From Novosphingobium sp. PP1Y (lineage in GTDB: Bacteria > Pseudomonadota > Alphaproteobacteria > Sphingomonadales > Sphingomonadaceae), in assembly GCF_000253255.1 (NCBI RefSeq), contig NC_015580.1, forward strand, positions 1,935,001 through 1,999,000: DNA of 64,000 nt, read 5' to 3'. The notes below the pieces were generated by a model. The model did no database searches, was not told the origin of the DNA, and saw only the letters and a list, made by a program, of their open reading frames with translations. This document shows, one piece after another, positions 24,739-33,419 of this stretch (position 1 is its first letter; the number at the start of each line of letters is the position of its first letter). The position numbers and the translations under genes were made by a program.

Positions 24739-25221
24739 TCACGATTCTCCTGCGGGCTCGCTCTGCAGCTGGCAGTAGTTCTGGATGCCCATGCGCTCGA
24801 TCATGTCGAACTGCTTCTCCAGCCAGTCCACGTGCTCTTCCTCGCTCTCGAGGATGCGCTCGAAGACCTCGCGGCTGACGTAGTCGCGCACGGCTTCGCA
24901 GTGGGCGATCGCTTCCTTGAGGAGTGGAATGGCATCGTGTTCGAGCGCGAGATCGGCCTTGAGGATCTCCTCGACGTTTTCACCGACGCGCAACTTGCCC
25001 AGCGCCTGGAAATTGGGAAGGCCGTCAAGGAACAGGATGCGATCGGCCAGCACGTCCGCGTGCTTCATTTCGTCGATCGATTCGTGGCGTTCGTAAGCGG
25101 CGAGCTTCTTGATGCCCCAGTTGTCCAGCATCCGGTAGTGGAGCCAGTACTGGTTGATGGCGGTCAGCTCGTTGAAAAGAGCCTTGTTCAGGAAATCAAT
25201 GACTTGTGGGTCGCCCTTCAT
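24739..25221 (-). CDS. bfr: Bacterioferritin
   Basis: 160-residue haem-containing ferritin that stores iron in 24-mers. Ferroxidase ligands are visible: Glu18 in FNELTAINQYW, Glu51 and His54 in DEMKH, and Glu94, Glu127 and His130 in the later helices (SEEEHVDWLE). Met52, the axial haem ligand between subunits, is present. It lies 10 bp downstream-adjacent to the NMO gene and 88 bp from bfd, with the same orientation. Confidence 0.95.
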   Translation of the reverse strand: MKGDPQVIDFLNKALFNELTAINQYWLHYRMLDNWGIKKLAAYERHESIDEMKHADVLADRILFLDGLPNFQALGKLRVGENVEEILKADLALEHDAIPLLKEAIAHCEAVRDYVSREVFERILESEEEHVDWLEKQFDMIERMGIQNYCQLQSEPAGES

Positions 25222-25309
25222 CGCGCGTGCTCCTTTTCAAACGAGCCGCGAATATGGGCGCCGGGGGTTGGCCTGACAAGGCCGACTGGCGCAAAATCAA
25301 TGGCGTGGA

Positions 25310-25504
25310 TCAATGGGCGGTCATGGCCGCCGACCGGTCTCCGCACAGTTCGTCGGCGATGATCTCTTCCGCTTCCTCGAGGCACTGGCGGCATTGCGGG
25401 GTGCGGCCAAGGGCTGCGTAGAGCGTTTCGGCATTGCCCTGACAGCAGCGCGCGGCCGCCCTCAGGTCGGTTTCCTTGATAGCATTGCAGATGCAGACAT
25501 ACAT
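25310..25504 (-). CDS. bfd: Bacterioferritin-associated ferredoxin
   Basis: 64-residue [2Fe-2S] protein that binds Bfr and reduces its core so that iron can be released. The cluster ligands form the Bfd pattern C4-x-C6 (YVCICNAI) and C38-x2-C41 (PQCRQCLEE). bfd-bfr adjacency supports the call. An iron-box-like palindrome lies 31-57 bp upstream of the ATG, consistent with induction under iron limitation. Confidence 0.93.
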   Translation of the reverse strand: MYVCICNAIKETDLRAAARCCQGNAETLYAALGRTPQCRQCLEEAEEIIADELCGDRSAAMTAH

Positions 25505-25534
25505 GGGCGAATCCTCTTGCCCGTCATCATACGC

Positions 25535-25561
25535 AAATGAGAATGGATCGCAATATCATTT
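25535..25561 (-). promoter_or_regulatory. Possible Fur/iron-responsive operator upstream of bfd
   Basis: AAATGA (25535-25540) and TCATTT (25556-25561) form a 6-bp inverted repeat, and the inner TGAGAAT/AATATCA is also partly symmetric. The size and AT-rich symmetric character are compatible with a Fur box, and the location is right for bfd control. It overlaps the last codons of the upstream DUF418 gene. Confidence 0.4.
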
Positions 25562-26839
25562 TGAAATCGCGGAATTGCGACGGTTTTCCAGAAGTTTGCG
25601 CATGACAAGCGAGCGCCAGAGCCATTCCAGCGGTCCCTGGCGGCAATGGTGAAGCCACGGTTCGCTCCAGGCCAGCATGAGCGTCCAGCCCAGCACCACG
25701 AACAGCCATTGTTCGGCCGGGCCGACCCGGCCGAACAGGTCGAGACCCCAACCATAGAAGATCGCGGTCATCACTACGCTTGTGCAAATGTAATTGCTGA
25801 AGGCCATGCGGCCCGCGGCGATCAGGCGCTGTCCGATTCGCGATCGCGCCAATGCCGGCGTGGCAAGCGCGAGAATCGCACCGTAGCCGATGGCGCACAG
25901 CACATGCGGTACGACAAGACCGTGCGATATCAGCATGTACATGGCGATGGGCGGGAAATGGCGCGGCCAGGCCCAGACCAGCGCGGCCAGGGTGAGGGCC
26001 AGTCCTGAGGTCGTGCAGCAAATGGCGACGGCTTTCATGCGGTGCGCCGGCCAGTCGCCAGCGAAGAAGCCGTGCCGGTGCATGGCCATGCCCAGCATCA
26101 TCAGCGGCAGGATCTCTCCATAAGTACTGCTGGCCATGGTGAAGAGCCAGAACGGGTCGTCCCGCAGCTTGGCGATCACGATGTCGAGATAGGAGGATGT
26201 ATAGAGCGCCAGCTCTCGCGCGCTTTCGTCCCAGTACAGGTCGAGCCGGGCCAGCACCGCCTGTTGCTGAGCGATTGTCGCCGTGCCCAGGCGAACCGCT
26301 TCCTCGGCGTGGACGACGGGCAGGGCGGCCATGATTTCCCAGATGTGCGTGGTCGCGAGGATGGCGAGCGCGAGGCCGAGTATCAGCCGGGTCGAAAGCT
26401 GGCGGGAGAGCAGGGCGACGATGCCGCAGGTGGCATAGACGAACAGGATGTCTCCCCACCACAGCAGCAGATAATGCAGCGTTCCGAAGAGCATGAGCCA
26501 GGACAGGCGGCGGACCTGCAGCAGTTCGCCGTTGCCGCCGATTGCCTCGATCCTCTCGCAGAAGAGCGAGAGGCTGGCCCCGAACAGGATCGCGAAAAGC
26601 GCACGCATCTTGCCTTCGAAGAAGATGAATCCGAAAGCCCAGGCCGCTTCGTCGGCAAGGCCGGCCTGATGCGGCAGACTGGGCGTGATCGAATTGATGC
26701 TCGGGCCGGCGAAGCCCGCGATGTTGATGGCAAGGATGCCCAGCACGGCAACGCCGCGGATGAGATCCAGCGTGACCAGACGCTCGGCGCTGCCTGCGAT
26801 CGCCCTGGGCGACTGCGAGGCGAACGCCGCGTCGATCAA
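25556..26839 (-). CDS. DUF418 (YeiB-like) membrane protein
   Basis: 427-residue protein with about ten hydrophobic helices. The N-terminal signature is VTLDLIRGVAVLGILAINI, distantly reminiscent of acyltransferase-3 proteins. The C-terminal DUF418 region reads AAGRMAFSNYICTSVVMTAIFYGWGLDLFG, with GPLEWLWRSL near the end. The function of the family is uncertain; transport or acyl transfer has been suggested. Its start overlaps the stop of the upstream SPOR gene by ATGA, so the two are cotranslated. Confidence 0.85.
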   Translation of the reverse strand: MIDAAFASQSPRAIAGSAERLVTLDLIRGVAVLGILAINIAGFAGPSINSITPSLPHQAGLADEAAWAFGFIFFEGKMRALFAILFGASLSLFCERIEAIGGNGELLQVRRLSWLMLFGTLHYLLLWWGDILFVYATCGIVALLSRQLSTRLILGLALAILATTHIWEIMAALPVVHAEEAVRLGTATIAQQQAVLARLDLYWDESARELALYTSSYLDIVIAKLRDDPFWLFTMASSTYGEILPLMMLGMAMHRHGFFAGDWPAHRMKAVAICCTTSGLALTLAALVWAWPRHFPPIAMYMLISHGLVVPHVLCAIGYGAILALATPALARSRIGQRLIAAGRMAFSNYICTSVVMTAIFYGWGLDLFGRVGPAEQWLFVVLGWTLMLAWSEPWLHHCRQGPLEWLWRSLVMRKLLENRRNSAISK

Positions 26840-27948
26840 TTTCTCACGGGGAGGCAGGCGAATCCGCCCGCCGACAGTCTTGAGCAGGCCGCGTCGGCCT
26901 CGCTCTTGGATGCGAAACCGCCGGCCTGCAATTTGGTGAGCCTTCCTTCGGGCACGAGCATCTTTGCGCGTCCGGCGAGTTCGGGGCGCCTGCCGACCCT
27001 GGACCAGAGCTTGTCGGCATTGCCGGCCACGCCGAATGCGCCAAGCTGGACCCGCCAGGGGCCGCCGGTTGCAGGTGCATGTGCCGGGGCGGGCCTTGCG
27101 GTCTCCACGGGCCTGGCCGGAGCCGGGTTCGCAAGGACCTTTGCATTCGTGCCTGATGCGGATGGCATGGCGGGCGCCGGAACGCTCTTGCGCGTGTAGT
27201 CGGCCCCGGCGGTCGCCGGGCTGGCGCTGCCGGTCGCGCGCACCGCTTCGGCTACGGCATTCTCGGCGGCGACGATCTGCGGGGGGCGTACGTTGCCACC
27301 ACTGGTGGAGGTGGGCAGGGTGCCGTTACCCAGCTGGGCAGTCGCGCTCTCCCGCTCTCGCGTGGCCTGCGCGTCGGCGGCGATGCGCGAGGCGAGGGCA
27401 ACGCTCTTCTGGCGGTCCTCCAGCGCAATGTGCTCGTCCATCTGCTTGAGGGCATTGGTTGCCTGTTGCAGGCCGGCCTGCTGGGCAAGGCTGACGAGGG
27501 CATAGGCGCGAACCCAGTCCTTGGCGACATAGTCTCCATTGAAGTGCGCAACGCCGATGATGTACTGCGCCCGCGGATCCCCGCGCGCGGCGGAGGATTC
27601 GAGGTAAGGCATGGCCTTGGCCTGTTCACCGTCCTGAAACAGCAGCAGTCCGTAGATGTCGGAGGCCTGTATGTGGCCCTGGGCGGCGGCCTTGCCGTAA
27701 AGATCCTTGGCCTTGGCAATGTCCTCCGGCACGCCCCGGCCCATCTTGTAAGCCTGGGCGAGGTTGAACTGCGCGTCCGGATCACCGGCGGCTGCCAACG
27801 GTTTCCACTCCCTCACGGCAGCAGCGTAGTCGCCCGCGCTCCACGCGTCGACTCCTGCTTTGACGTCGGCCAGAGCTGGCGCGGCCATGAGCGTGAACAG
27901 AGTCGCGCAAAGGCCCAGATTGCGGAAAAATCGGAGAAATTTCTTCAC
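26836..27948 (-). CDS. Exported Sel1-repeat/SPOR-domain protein
   Basis: 370-residue envelope protein. The GTG start gives VKKFLRFFRN then a hydrophobic signal ending in APALA. Several Sel1/TPR-like repeats follow (about 25-180; AAAGDPDAQFNLAQAYKMGRGV, then AAAQGHIQASDIYGLLL). A Pro/Ala linker leads to a C-terminal SPOR domain (about 295-370, WRVQLGAFGVAGNADKLWSRV), which binds denuded septal glycan. It is divergent from a parA-like gene whose own cluster carries another SPOR protein. Confidence 0.85.
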   Translation of the reverse strand: MKKFLRFFRNLGLCATLFTLMAAPALADVKAGVDAWSAGDYAAAVREWKPLAAAGDPDAQFNLAQAYKMGRGVPEDIAKAKDLYGKAAAQGHIQASDIYGLLLFQDGEQAKAMPYLESSAARGDPRAQYIIGVAHFNGDYVAKDWVRAYALVSLAQQAGLQQATNALKQMDEHIALEDRQKSVALASRIAADAQATRERESATAQLGNGTLPTSTSGGNVRPPQIVAAENAVAEAVRATGSASPATAGADYTRKSVPAPAMPSASGTNAKVLANPAPARPVETARPAPAHAPATGGPWRVQLGAFGVAGNADKLWSRVGRRPELAGRAKMLVPEGRLTKLQAGGFASKSEADAACSRLSAGGFACLPVRN

Positions 27949-28146
27949 AGCGAAAATTACTCGTTGATTGCCGCCAGGTTCCGCAATGGTAAGCGAAACT
28001 ACGGTGCGGGTACCAGTCCCCGGATCCGGGCAGCGCCGATTTGCACTGGCCGGTTTCCTAAACGGGAATGGTGAAGGGGATCTTTCCAAGGCCGGAAAAA
28101 CCGCATGACGACGCGAAATCGGATCCCGGTAGCCATCCGGCATTGA

Positions 28147-28161
28147 TTAACCGGAAATTAG
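28147..28161. promoter_or_regulatory. CtrA-like site TTAA-N7-TTAG
   Basis: TTAA (28147-28150), CCGGAAA, TTAG (28158-28161) matches the CtrA recognition pattern TTAA-N7-TTAA at seven of eight positions. It lies 67-81 bp before the parA-like start and about 200 bp before the divergent SPOR gene. ChpT, part of the CtrA phosphorelay, is encoded in this window. The same CCGGAAA spacer occurs in a second site before herA. Confidence 0.4.
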
Positions 28162-28227
28162 GACCGATCTGCGATCCCACCTCTCGAGACTTTTACTGCG
28201 TATCGCAACTTCTCGGGGGACTTTGAT

Positions 28228-28947
28228 TTGCGAGTACTGGCTTTGGCATCGCAAAAGGGCGGTTCCGGCAAGACCACGCTTTCGGGGCATCTTGCAGTTC
28301 AGGCCCAACGCGCCGGCGCTGGCCCGGTCGTCCTGATCGACATCGACCCTCAGGGATCTTTGGCCGATTGGTGGAACGAACGTGAAGCCGAATTCCCGGC
28401 CTTCGCGCAAACGACGGTCGCCCGCCTTGCGAGCGACCTTCAGGTCCTGCGCCAGCAGGGCTTCAAGCTGGCCGTGATCGACACGCCGCCTGCCATCACC
28501 ATGGCGATCCAGAGCGTGATCTCGGTTGCCGAACTTATCGTCGTTCCGACCCGTCCCAGTCCGCATGACCTGCGCGCCGTGGGCGCCACGGTCGACTTGT
28601 GCGAACGGTCGGGCAAGCCGCTGATTTTCGTGGTCAACGCGGCAACGCCCAAGGCGCGCATCACCGCAGAGGCCGCCGTCGCCCTGTCGCAGCATGGCAC
28701 GGTCGCACCGGTCACGCTGCACCAGCGCACGGATTTTGCCGCCTCGATGATCGATGGGCGCACCGTGATGGAAGTCGATCCCAACGGGCGTTCCTCGCAG
28801 GAAGTCACGGCCTTGTGGAACTACGTCGCGGACCGTCTCGAAAAGAATTTCCGCCGCACCGTCTTCTCAGCCCCGATGGGCGCGCCGATGGTTCAGGGCA
28901 ATCATCGTCCCGTTGGCGGCTTCGGTCGCCGCGTAGCCGGTTCCTGA
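28228..28947 (+). CDS. ParA/MinD-family ATPase (orphan)
   Basis: 239-residue ParA-type ATPase that would dimerise on ATP and bind DNA or membrane to position a cargo. The deviant Walker A is KGGSGKTT (residues 10-17) with the signature Lys10; IDIDPQGS is the A' motif and VIDTPPA is Walker B. No C-terminal MinD amphipathic helix is obvious. The start is TTG, 7 nt after TCGGGGGA. No parB or parS-like repeats are nearby and the gene is not next to gidB, so this is not the chromosomal segregation locus. The following gene, 13 bp downstream, is the likely partner. Confidence 0.85.
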   Translation: MRVLALASQKGGSGKTTLSGHLAVQAQRAGAGPVVLIDIDPQGSLADWWNEREAEFPAFAQTTVARLASDLQVLRQQGFKLAVIDTPPAITMAIQSVISVAELIVVPTRPSPHDLRAVGATVDLCERSGKPLIFVVNAATPKARITAEAAVALSQHGTVAPVTLHQRTDFAASMIDGRTVMEVDPNGRSSQEVTALWNYVADRLEKNFRRTVFSAPMGAPMVQGNHRPVGGFGRRVAGS

Positions 28948-28960
28948 GGGGGGAGAAGGC

Positions 28961-29515
28961 ATGAGCGAGCCACGCGATTTCGCCTCGCTCTCGCCGAGGC
29001 TTCTCGCCCGCAAGGGCGGTGCTCGGCCGGCGATGCGTCCGCAGGATACGTCGAAGTTCACCGCTGGCGGGATCCCGATCGACCCGCACAAGATGGACGA
29101 CCTGGGCTGGAACGACTTTGGCCAAGGCCACGGCGGCGGCACTGGTGCGGCATCCGCGCCGAGGCCGGCATCGCGCCTGACTGCCAACCGTCCGACGCTC
29201 GCGCATTCCGAACAGGCTCCGGCCCGTAACCATGACGAATCGGGCAGCGTCCATGAGGTGCCCGATGTGCTGCGCCAGATCGAGCAGCTGGCTCATCGCA
29301 TCCATCGCAGCGAACCGCCGGCGAGGACCATGCCGGAGGGCCGTCGCGCCGCTTTCACGCTGCGCCTCGATGCGGAACGGCATTTCCGCCTCAAGATGGC
29401 CGGCGTGGTTCTCAACCGCAGTGCGCAAGTCCTCGTGACTGAGGCGCTCGACAAGTATCTTTCTGAAATGCCGGAGCTGTTCGCGCTGACCGGCACTGCG
29501 CGCAAGCCTAGCTGA
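28961..29515 (+). CDS. Putative ParA partner with C-terminal ribbon-helix-helix-like region
   Basis: 184-residue protein of unrecognised family. Residues 1-30 are basic (SPRLLARKGGARPAMRP), reminiscent of the short basic N-terminal peptides with which ParB-like adaptors stimulate ParA ATPases. Residues 35-95 are Gly/Ala/Pro-rich and probably disordered. Residues 125-175 (RRAAFTLRLDAERHFRLKMA, then NRSAQVLVTEALDKYL) look like a ribbon-helix-helix DNA-binding fold. It is 13 bp after the ParA-like gene, with a GGGGGAGAAGG SD. The partner role is inferred from position and architecture only. Confidence 0.6.
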   Translation: MSEPRDFASLSPRLLARKGGARPAMRPQDTSKFTAGGIPIDPHKMDDLGWNDFGQGHGGGTGAASAPRPASRLTANRPTLAHSEQAPARNHDESGSVHEVPDVLRQIEQLAHRIHRSEPPARTMPEGRRAAFTLRLDAERHFRLKMAGVVLNRSAQVLVTEALDKYLSEMPELFALTGTARKPS

Positions 29516-29538
29516 AGCAGGCAGAGGGGGGCAGAACA

Positions 29539-30912
29539 ATGCGACGTTTAGAAAACCGGACCCGGACGACAGGGCTGACTTTATGCTCGGCAATGGCGGT
29601 TGTCATGCTTTCGGGCTGCGCCGGCCAGTCGCCGTTCGCATCGAGCGCGCGGGCGCCGGTGGCGCGCGGCCTCAACGATGCCGATTCCGGCGCCGCCGTG
29701 GCTCGCGCGGAACAGCGCGTGGCCCGTTCTCCCGAGAGCGCCTCGGCGCGCACTGAACTGGCGCAGGCTTACCTTGCTGCCGGACGCTTCGACTCGGCTG
29801 CGACGACCTTTGAGGATGCCGTCACGTTGGGCGGGGATAACGCCCGCATCGGTCTGGGCATGGCGCTGGCCTATATTGGCGCAGGCCGCAATGCCGAGGC
29901 GATCTCGGTTCTGGGCCGCTGGCGCAACGATATTCCGGCAAGCGACTTCGGCCTTGCCCTTGCCCTTGCCGGGCAGCCCGAAATGGGTGTTGCCGTGCTA
30001 ACCGACGCAGTGCGCAGCGAGGACAACAACGTTAAGGCCCGGCAGAACCTGGCGTATGCCTATGCCCTTCAGGGACAGTGGATGCAGGCGCGGTTGATCG
30101 CGGGGCAGGATGTTCCGGCAGACCAGCTCGATGCGCGTTTGAGCGATTGGGCTTCGAAGGCTCGCCCCGATGCGTCGCGTGCCCGCGTGGCCGGCCTGCT
30201 TGGCGCGCCGCTGCGCGCCGACCCGGGGCAGCCCACCGCACTGGCACTGGGCAACAAGGACGATGCAGCCCGGCTTGCACGTACCGATATTCCGACTCCT
30301 GCCTTCGGTCAGGCGCCTGCCGGTGAACTGCCGCCGGTGAAGACCGGCGAGAGCTTCTGGGGTGGTTCAGATCAGGCCGATCCGGCTCCGGCACCGGCCG
30401 CGCGTCCGGTTGAGCGGGCTTCGCTTGCTGCCGTCAACGAGGTTGTCGAACAACACGTCGAGACTGGACCCTCCAGCCGTTTCGTTGCCAAGCCGGTGAT
30501 CCAGAAGGTCGCCAAGAGCGAAAGCAATTTCCAGGCTACTTTCGAACGGATGTCGACCGAGAAGATCGCCCAGCCCGAAAAGGCCAAGTCGAGCCGGTCC
30601 GAAATCCAGGCCCATCTCGTGCAACTGGGATCGTTCCAGTCTCGCGAAGGGGCCGAGCGAGCCTGGGGCATCTTCGTGAAGCGCAATCCTTCACTGAAGG
30701 ATCACACCATGCGCATCACCGAAGCCGTCGTGAACGGCGCGCGCTACTACCGCGTGGCCGCTGAAGGCTTCGACCGGGCATCGGCGCATTCGCTGTGCTC
30801 TTCGGTCAGGAACCGCGGTGAAGGCTGCCTGGCCTATTCCGAATCGCAATCGCTGCCCGGCGCCCTGCCGAAGGGCGGCGCCGTAGGAGCCCCGCTGCGC
30901 GCGCGGCGCTGA
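29539..30912 (+). CDS. SPOR-domain lipoprotein with TPR repeats
   Basis: 457-residue lipoprotein. The signal ends in the lipobox LSGC (Cys about 30), so it should be anchored in the outer or inner membrane. TPR-like helices at about 60-190 include SASARTELAQAYLAAGRFDSA. A long Pro/Ala/Glu linker follows, then a C-terminal SPOR domain at about 355-430 (AHLVQLGSFQSREGAERAWGIF). SPOR domains localise to septal peptidoglycan. It is 23 bp downstream of the RHH-like gene, completing a ParA-adaptor-SPOR operon that ends at a perfect terminator. Confidence 0.85.
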   Translation: MRRLENRTRTTGLTLCSAMAVVMLSGCAGQSPFASSARAPVARGLNDADSGAAVARAEQRVARSPESASARTELAQAYLAAGRFDSAATTFEDAVTLGGDNARIGLGMALAYIGAGRNAEAISVLGRWRNDIPASDFGLALALAGQPEMGVAVLTDAVRSEDNNVKARQNLAYAYALQGQWMQARLIAGQDVPADQLDARLSDWASKARPDASRARVAGLLGAPLRADPGQPTALALGNKDDAARLARTDIPTPAFGQAPAGELPPVKTGESFWGGSDQADPAPAPAARPVERASLAAVNEVVEQHVETGPSSRFVAKPVIQKVAKSESNFQATFERMSTEKIAQPEKAKSSRSEIQAHLVQLGSFQSREGAERAWGIFVKRNPSLKDHTMRITEAVVNGARYYRVAAEGFDRASAHSLCSSVRNRGEGCLAYSESQSLPGALPKGGAVGAPLRARR

Positions 30913-30947
30913 AGTCTCCTACCCAAACAGTTCCATGTGAACCTTGC

Positions 30948-30981
30948 AGGCCTTCGTCTTCGGACGAAGGCCTCTTTTTTT
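30948..30981 (+). terminator. Intrinsic terminator with UUCG tetraloop
   Basis: AGGCCTTCGTC (30948-30958), loop TTCG, GACGAAGGCCT (30963-30973), then C and seven T. It is a perfect 11-bp stem ending the parA operon, convergent with pyrC'. Confidence 0.92.
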
Positions 30982-31045
30982 GCCCCGCTCGCCTTTCGGA
31001 GGCGGCAGGCGATAGCGCAGGCATTCATTTAGGGCCTCGATGGCC

Positions 31046-32296
31046 TCAGGCGGCGGGCTTCTTTGCCTTTACGGCAACGCCGCCCTTGAACAGCGCCAGC
31101 ACGCGGCCCTGCATCGGTTGCTTGTCGAACGGGGTGTTGCCCGCCGCGGCTGCCATTTCGTCCGAATCGACGATCCATGGACGGTCCGGGTCGATCACGG
31201 CGATGTCCGCTTCCATGCCCTCGGCAAGGCGTCCGGCATCGACGCCCAGCAGCTTTGCGGGATTGGCGGACAGCAGCTCGAAAGCCCGGTTCATAGAGAT
31301 CACGCCGTCGCGAACGAGCGTCATCGTCAGCGGCAGGAGCGTCTCCGAACCGGCCATGCCCGGTGCCGAATCGGTGTATGGCAGTCGCTTGTCCTCGGGG
31401 CCACGCGGATCGTGGCCCGAACCGATCATGTCGATGGTGCCGTCGGCGATGGCGGCGATCACTGCCTTGCGATCGGCCTCGGAGCGCAGCGGCGGCGAAA
31501 GATGCGCGAATGTGCGGAAATTCGCGAGGGCGAGGTCCGAGAGCATGAAGTAGGCGGGGCTGACACCTGCCGTGATCTTCGCACCGCGCTCCTTGGCGCG
31601 GCGCACGAGTTCGAGGCCGGCCGCGGTGGTCACCTTGCGGAAGTGGATTTTCGCGCCGGCCAGTTCGGCCAGGGCAATGTCGCGTGCGATTGCGAGTGCC
31701 TCGGCTTCGGCCGGAGCGCTGGGCAGGCCCAGGCGCGTCGCCATTTCCCCGGCGGTTGCGACGGCCTTGCCGACGAGTCCGGAGTCCTCGGCATGGGTCA
31801 CCACGACCATGTCGAGCATCCCGGCATATTGCAGCAGGCGCAGCATCGTGCCCGAATCGCGGATCCAGCTGCGCCCGGTGGCGACGGCGCGTGCTCCGGC
31901 ATCACGCATCAGCGCGATCTCGGCCAGCGAATCGCCTTCGAGATTCTTCGTCGCTGCGGCGAGGGGGTGGACCCAGAAATCAGGCTTGCCCGATTGCGCG
32001 GCAAAGCGCACGCGGGCCGGAACGTCCAACGGCGGGTCCTGGTCGGGCATCAGCGCCGCGCGCGTCACTCCACCGAAGTGGAAGGCGGGCTTGTCGATCG
32101 AGAAGACGGCCACGTCGACGAGGCCGGGCGTGACCAGCTTGCCGCCCGCTTGGTGGACGATGTCGCCCGCCTGCGGCGAAACGTCGCCAATGGCGGTGAT
32201 GAACCCGCCTTCGCAGCGGATATTTCCGGCCTCGATCCGCCCGTCGGGCAGTACCAGCTTGCCGCCGGTGACGGTCAGGGGTGCGTGGATGCTCAT
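31046..32296 (-). CDS. Dihydroorotase-like PyrC' (probable non-catalytic ATCase partner)
   Basis: 416-residue amidohydrolase-fold protein of the type I dihydroorotase family, overlapping pyrB by ATGA. Key active-site residues are missing. The zinc-binding HxH after PGxxD is AVF (PGLVDVAVFS, Ala63 and Phe65), the later His in the KIHFRKVTT segment is displaced, and the catalytic DHAPH motif is replaced by GHDPR (SGHDPRGPEDK). One His survives in VVTHAEDSG. This matches the inactive PyrC' of Pseudomonas-type ATCase complexes, which is needed for PyrB assembly. The active dihydroorotase should be elsewhere in the genome. Confidence 0.88.
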   Translation of the reverse strand: MSIHAPLTVTGGKLVLPDGRIEAGNIRCEGGFITAIGDVSPQAGDIVHQAGGKLVTPGLVDVAVFSIDKPAFHFGGVTRAALMPDQDPPLDVPARVRFAAQSGKPDFWVHPLAAATKNLEGDSLAEIALMRDAGARAVATGRSWIRDSGTMLRLLQYAGMLDMVVVTHAEDSGLVGKAVATAGEMATRLGLPSAPAEAEALAIARDIALAELAGAKIHFRKVTTAAGLELVRRAKERGAKITAGVSPAYFMLSDLALANFRTFAHLSPPLRSEADRKAVIAAIADGTIDMIGSGHDPRGPEDKRLPYTDSAPGMAGSETLLPLTMTLVRDGVISMNRAFELLSANPAKLLGVDAGRLAEGMEADIAVIDPDRPWIVDSDEMAAAAGNTPFDKQPMQGRVLALFKGGVAVKAKKPAA

Positions 32297-33273
32297 GCCC
32301 AGCCCTCCAGTCCGCGCGCCTTGCGGGTCAGTACGTCGAGGCAGGCCATGCGGATCGCCACGCCCATTTCGACCTGCGTGGTGATCATCGAACGGTCGAC
32401 GAGGTCGGCGACATTGCTGTCGATCTCGATGCCGCGGTTCATCGGGCCCGGGTGCATGACGAGGGCGTTGCTCTCTGCCTTGGCGAGACGCTCCAGCGAA
32501 AGGCCGTAGAGGTGCCGATACTCGCGCGGGGACGGGATGAACTGGCCTTGCATGCGCTCCAGCTGGAGGCGCAGCATCATGACCACGTCGGCATTCTGAA
32601 GGGCCGCGTCGAAATCGTGGAAGACCTGCACGTTCATCCGCTCGATGTCGGCGGGCATCAGTGCCGGGGGGGCACAGACCCGCACTTCGGCGCCGAGCGA
32701 GGTGAGGCACAGGATGTTCGAGCGGGCGACCCGGCTGTGCAGGATGTCGCCGCAGATGGTTACGCGCAGGCCGTTGAAGGCGCGTTTGGCCTGGCGGATC
32801 GTCAGGGCGTCGAGCAGGGCCTGGGTGGGGTGCTCGTGCTGGCCGTCACCGGCATTGATGACGGGGCAGTCCACCTTGTCCGCGATCAGCTGGACCGCGC
32901 CCGAGCTGCCGTGACGGATCGCAATGGCATCGGCGCGCATGGCATTGAGCGTCATCGCCGTGTCGATCAGCGTTTCGCCCTTCTTCACGCTCGATGTCGC
33001 CACGGCCATGTTGACGACGTCCGCGCCCAGGCGCTTGCCCGCGATCTCGAAACTGAGAAGCGTACGTGTCGAGTTCTCGAAGAAGGCGTTGATGATCGTC
33101 AGGCCGGAAAGCAGGTCCCGCCGCTTCTGGGCATGGCGGTTCAGCTCCACCCACTGCTGCGCCTCGTCGAGGAGGAACATGATCTCATGCGGGGCGAGGC
33201 CCGCGATGCCTACGAGGCCACGGTGCGGGAAGGCGGCGCTGCCTTCCGGATAAGTGAATTCTGGCGATGTCAT
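32293..33273 (-). CDS. pyrB: Aspartate carbamoyltransferase catalytic subunit
   Basis: Joins carbamoyl phosphate and aspartate in the second step of pyrimidine synthesis. 326 residues. The carbamoyl-phosphate motif is FFENSTRTLLSFE, HPTQALLD and HPGPMNRG are conserved, and RLQLERM lies in the aspartate-binding region. The ATG at 33273 gives MTSPEFTYPEG; the open frame extends 33 codons upstream without similarity. It is translationally coupled to pyrC' by a 4-bp overlap, consistent with a PyrB-PyrC' complex. Confidence 0.95.
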   Translation of the reverse strand: MTSPEFTYPEGSAAFPHRGLVGIAGLAPHEIMFLLDEAQQWVELNRHAQKRRDLLSGLTIINAFFENSTRTLLSFEIAGKRLGADVVNMAVATSSVKKGETLIDTAMTLNAMRADAIAIRHGSSGAVQLIADKVDCPVINAGDGQHEHPTQALLDALTIRQAKRAFNGLRVTICGDILHSRVARSNILCLTSLGAEVRVCAPPALMPADIERMNVQVFHDFDAALQNADVVMMLRLQLERMQGQFIPSPREYRHLYGLSLERLAKAESNALVMHPGPMNRGIEIDSNVADLVDRSMITTQVEMGVAIRMACLDVLTRKARGLEGWA

Positions 33274-33419
33274 TGAAGACGATGCCTTAGGCGTGCCTGC
33301 TCCCCGGCTCAAGCCGATTCGGCCCGGAGATGCACGATGTCCCCAGCCACTGCTCCCGGGACTTCTTTGCACTGCGCAGCGGGGCAGGTAAGGGTGCCCT
33401 CGGAAAGGCAGGTAATTTC

